A DNA stretch of 64,000 bases, from assembly GCF_022682495.2 (NCBI RefSeq), contig NC_071389.1, positions 174,716,056-174,780,055 on the forward strand. Reading direction: 5' to 3'. The position numbers were made by a program, and so were the translations under genes. This stretch comes from Desmodus rotundus. Its lineage: Eukaryota > Chordata > Mammalia > Chiroptera > Phyllostomidae. Shown here piece after piece: positions 49,476 to 64,000 of this stretch. Every line of letters begins with the position of its first letter. The first letter of the stretch is position 1. Under the pieces are notes generated by a model. It was not told the origin of the DNA. It did no database searches and saw only the letters and a program-made list of their open reading frames with translations.

Positions 49476-50873
49476 TTTAATCAGTCGTGTGGGCAGGAAA
49501 CAATTCCACTTCCTGATAAAATCACACAATACAAAAATTATTGCACTTAAAAACAACAACAACAAAAAACAGCCCAACGAGCAAAGGGCCAATGAAACTC
49601 TTCAGAAGAGGCCGCGCTCCCCACCCTTTGCAGAGTGTCTGGACCTGTCGGTGTTCAGTTGAATTTGGTCCATTATTAAATGTCCAGACGTGACAGAGTC
49701 CAAAAGACACTGTAGGTCTCTTTAAGGCTGTTTTCCCGGTGCTTCTACGAGATAAATTATCTCCTTGGCTACATATTACAAAGCAGGGGCTCCTTTTAGT
49801 GAAATGGCTAGCAGGCCCCCTCCCAAACTCTGGAAGCAAGGGAGGACGGCTGCACACCGTGTCCTGTCCTGTGAACGAGAGAGAGAAACGTAAGCAGCCT
49901 GGGAGGGCAAAGGCGCACATCGGCAGCCCTGTACTGGAAGCACAGCAACTAACTCGGGCTCCACCACTAGTTCTCATTACATGCACCCCCGGCCCAGGTG
50001 GACGTAGTTATCTGTGCATCTGCCTGTGCATAATTCCCACTTTCTGTGGGTCTGAATGTCTTTACCCGGAAACTTGTCTCTCCTTACTCTTTAGCCTTCC
50101 TGCCTCTTTGTGCTCCCTGCCTCACTTTCTTGATGGATGTAAAGCCATGATGCTAGTCCTGTCCTGCCACCCAGTGGTCCATATGCCGCTGCTTCCATAT
50201 TTCCCCCACAGTGCACTCCTGTCTTCTCCCCACCCTGTCAATGGTCCTGCCCCATCAGTACATTCAGACACACTCCACACTCCGCTTCCTGAGTTGAAAA
50301 GGTGGATTACTTGTTACTTCAGCCAAGATTACCTGCACCTCTAAAATCTCATCTCCTGGTCAAAATGTGAGCACCCGACATTGAATATGGCACTAATGCA
50401 TTCACGAAGTTCTCAAGGAAGTGCTTATAGTGGATACAATCACAGCATTTCTGGACTCTGCCATCCTGAACTACTGTCAATATTTTCTCCTTTGGGGTGT
50501 TTACTCCAGCTCATGTCTTCTTTGTAGTCCCTTCTGAACCTTCATAATCAATAAAATTGTGCACAAAATGTCCAGATAAACAGGGTGGGTGATAATATCC
50601 TGATGTTCCAGGCACAGAGCCAAAATGAGAATAACTTAAGGTTCATGGTGGAAGGAGGGAGGTCAAATCCTCATGAGGGGCAGAAGCCTCTTCACGTAGT
50701 GCCCGCCAACCAAAGCGCACCAAAGCTGTGAGATCCGCTGCGGCCTTTGTCTCAACCTGTGCCCACCGCCCCGTGACCACCTCTGTGGGCCCAAGGCAGC
50801 ACAGGCAGCAGCGGCTGCCCTCACGCCCTCTCCCATGATGGGCTCTTCCCTACTTACTGCTCGGGACTCTGAG
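49476..50873 (-). other. PTPRO: PTPRO 3' UTR, extent uncertain
   Basis: The stop codon is at 50876-50874. Reading left, no AATAAA on the - strand was found for about 3 kb. An ATTAAA variant (plus-strand tttaat, 49476-49481) is the nearest candidate and would give a 1.4-kb UTR. The next canonical signal is at 47586-47591. The end is therefore a guess. Confidence 0.3.
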
Positions 50874-63528
<12,655 letters not shown>

Positions 63529-64000
63529 CTATGAAGAATAAGAAGAAAAGAAATATTAAAAATCACAGTGGAAGGAAGAATTGTTTAGATCAGGGGTTCC
63601 CAACCTCCAGGCCACAGACCAGTACCGATCAGGCCTGTTAGGAGCGGCACGGCAGGAGGTGAGCTTGAATGTAATGCGCTCGAATCATCCCGAAACCATC
63701 CACCCATCTTTGGAAAAATCGTCTTCTGTGAAACCAGTCCCTGGTGCTAAAAAGGTTGGGAACCGCTGGTCTAGATCCTCTCTTCCCAATATCAAGTCAA
63801 AATAGTGATAGAATAAACTTTATCTTAGCCCGATATTTTAGCCATATCTCAATCTTAGTTTCTTGTTGAAACAAATACATAAATACCTCTCAATCATTAT
63901 TTTCTCCCACCAGCTCTCCTGTCCTTGGAAGAATTAGGTCCATGTTTTTGGAGAGACTGTGCAGAATAGTTAGAGAAACTGAAATTGTGGTAGATTGTAT
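63529..64000 (-). other. PTPRO: PTPRO intron, 3' part
   Basis: Intron upstream of the last listed exon; contains a hAT-type MITE at 63591-63768. The acceptor is ttattcttcatag. The next exon upstream is beyond the window. Confidence 0.85.
63591..63768. mobile_element. hAT-type MITE with 8-bp target duplication
   Basis: The 178-bp element has inverted ends: caggggttcccaacctcc, and cagcggttcccaacctttt as reverse complement of the right end. It is flanked by an 8-bp target duplication with one mismatch (gtttagat 63583-63590, gtctagat 63769-63776), as expected for hAT transposition. The inner text 'taggagcggcacggcaggag' matches a known non-autonomous mammalian hAT family whose name I cannot give safely. 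It sits 62 bp from the PTPRO exon border. Confidence 0.9.

Larger units (their letters stand above)
36946..50873. other. Convergent intergenic region between EPS8 and PTPRO
   Basis: About 14 kb lie between the two stop codons, including the undefined 3' UTR of PTPRO at the right. It holds an antisense LINE-1 relic (38240-39460), several MIR and LINE-2 scraps, and an unidentified open stretch at 41692-41891. The remaining sequence, including 46,500-49,400, shows no gene I recognise. Open frames up to about 200 codons exist here but have no protein-like signature. Confidence 0.75.

Noticed and set aside
49739..50344. Longest open frame in the window (201 codons, + strand)
   Set aside because: Lies in the region downstream of PTPRO, on the opposite strand; low-complexity Leu/Ser/Pro text, no recognisable domain and no splice or conservation evidence.

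Overview
This is a window of mammalian nuclear DNA, almost certainly from a bat. It has split genes with GT/AG introns, no operons, and introns full of MIR, MER20 and LINE-1 relics. Four copies of a tRNA-derived SINE whose head reads gccctggctggtgtggctca (or decayed versions of it) point to a bat of the Ves-SINE-bearing lineages. Several mariner-type DNA transposons and their short deletion derivatives fit that too. The species cannot be fixed from the sequence alone.

Two protein-coding genes converge tail to tail. On the + strand, positions 1-36,940 hold the 3' half of EPS8. Nine constitutive coding exons encode about the last 456 residues, ending in a stop at 35,800-35,802 and a 3' UTR with two AATAAA signals (36,672 and 36,920). 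They cover the post-PTB linker, the SH3 domain (split over two exons), a proline-rich linker and the C-terminal actin-binding/SAM-like effector region. On the - strand, positions 63,528 down to 50,874 hold the last six coding exons of PTPRO (GLEPP1), about 243 residues. They cover most of the tyrosine phosphatase domain, including the WPD loop, the [11 protein letters not shown]-loop (split by an intron) and the C-terminal YENV motif. All exon phases match and no reading frame is broken. About 14 kb of repeat-containing DNA without a recognised gene separates the two stop codons. The gene order EPS8-PTPRO is the one known from human 12p12.3.

The most interesting observation lies in the 9-kb EPS8 intron after the SH3 exons. 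Two very short phase-0 candidate exons (36 nt at 16,235-16,270 and 24 nt at 20,567-20,590) have canonical splice sites and no stop. Together they would insert a 20-residue amphipathic segment between the SH3 domain and the proline-rich linker. A third candidate of 34 nt (20,702-20,735) would end the protein early if included. Other points of note are a hAT-type MITE with a target duplication 62 bp upstream of a PTPRO acceptor, three mariner relics with partial transposase sequence, three copies of one short inverted-repeat element (one nested in a LINE-1), and a higher-order GATA/GATG tetranucleotide array.
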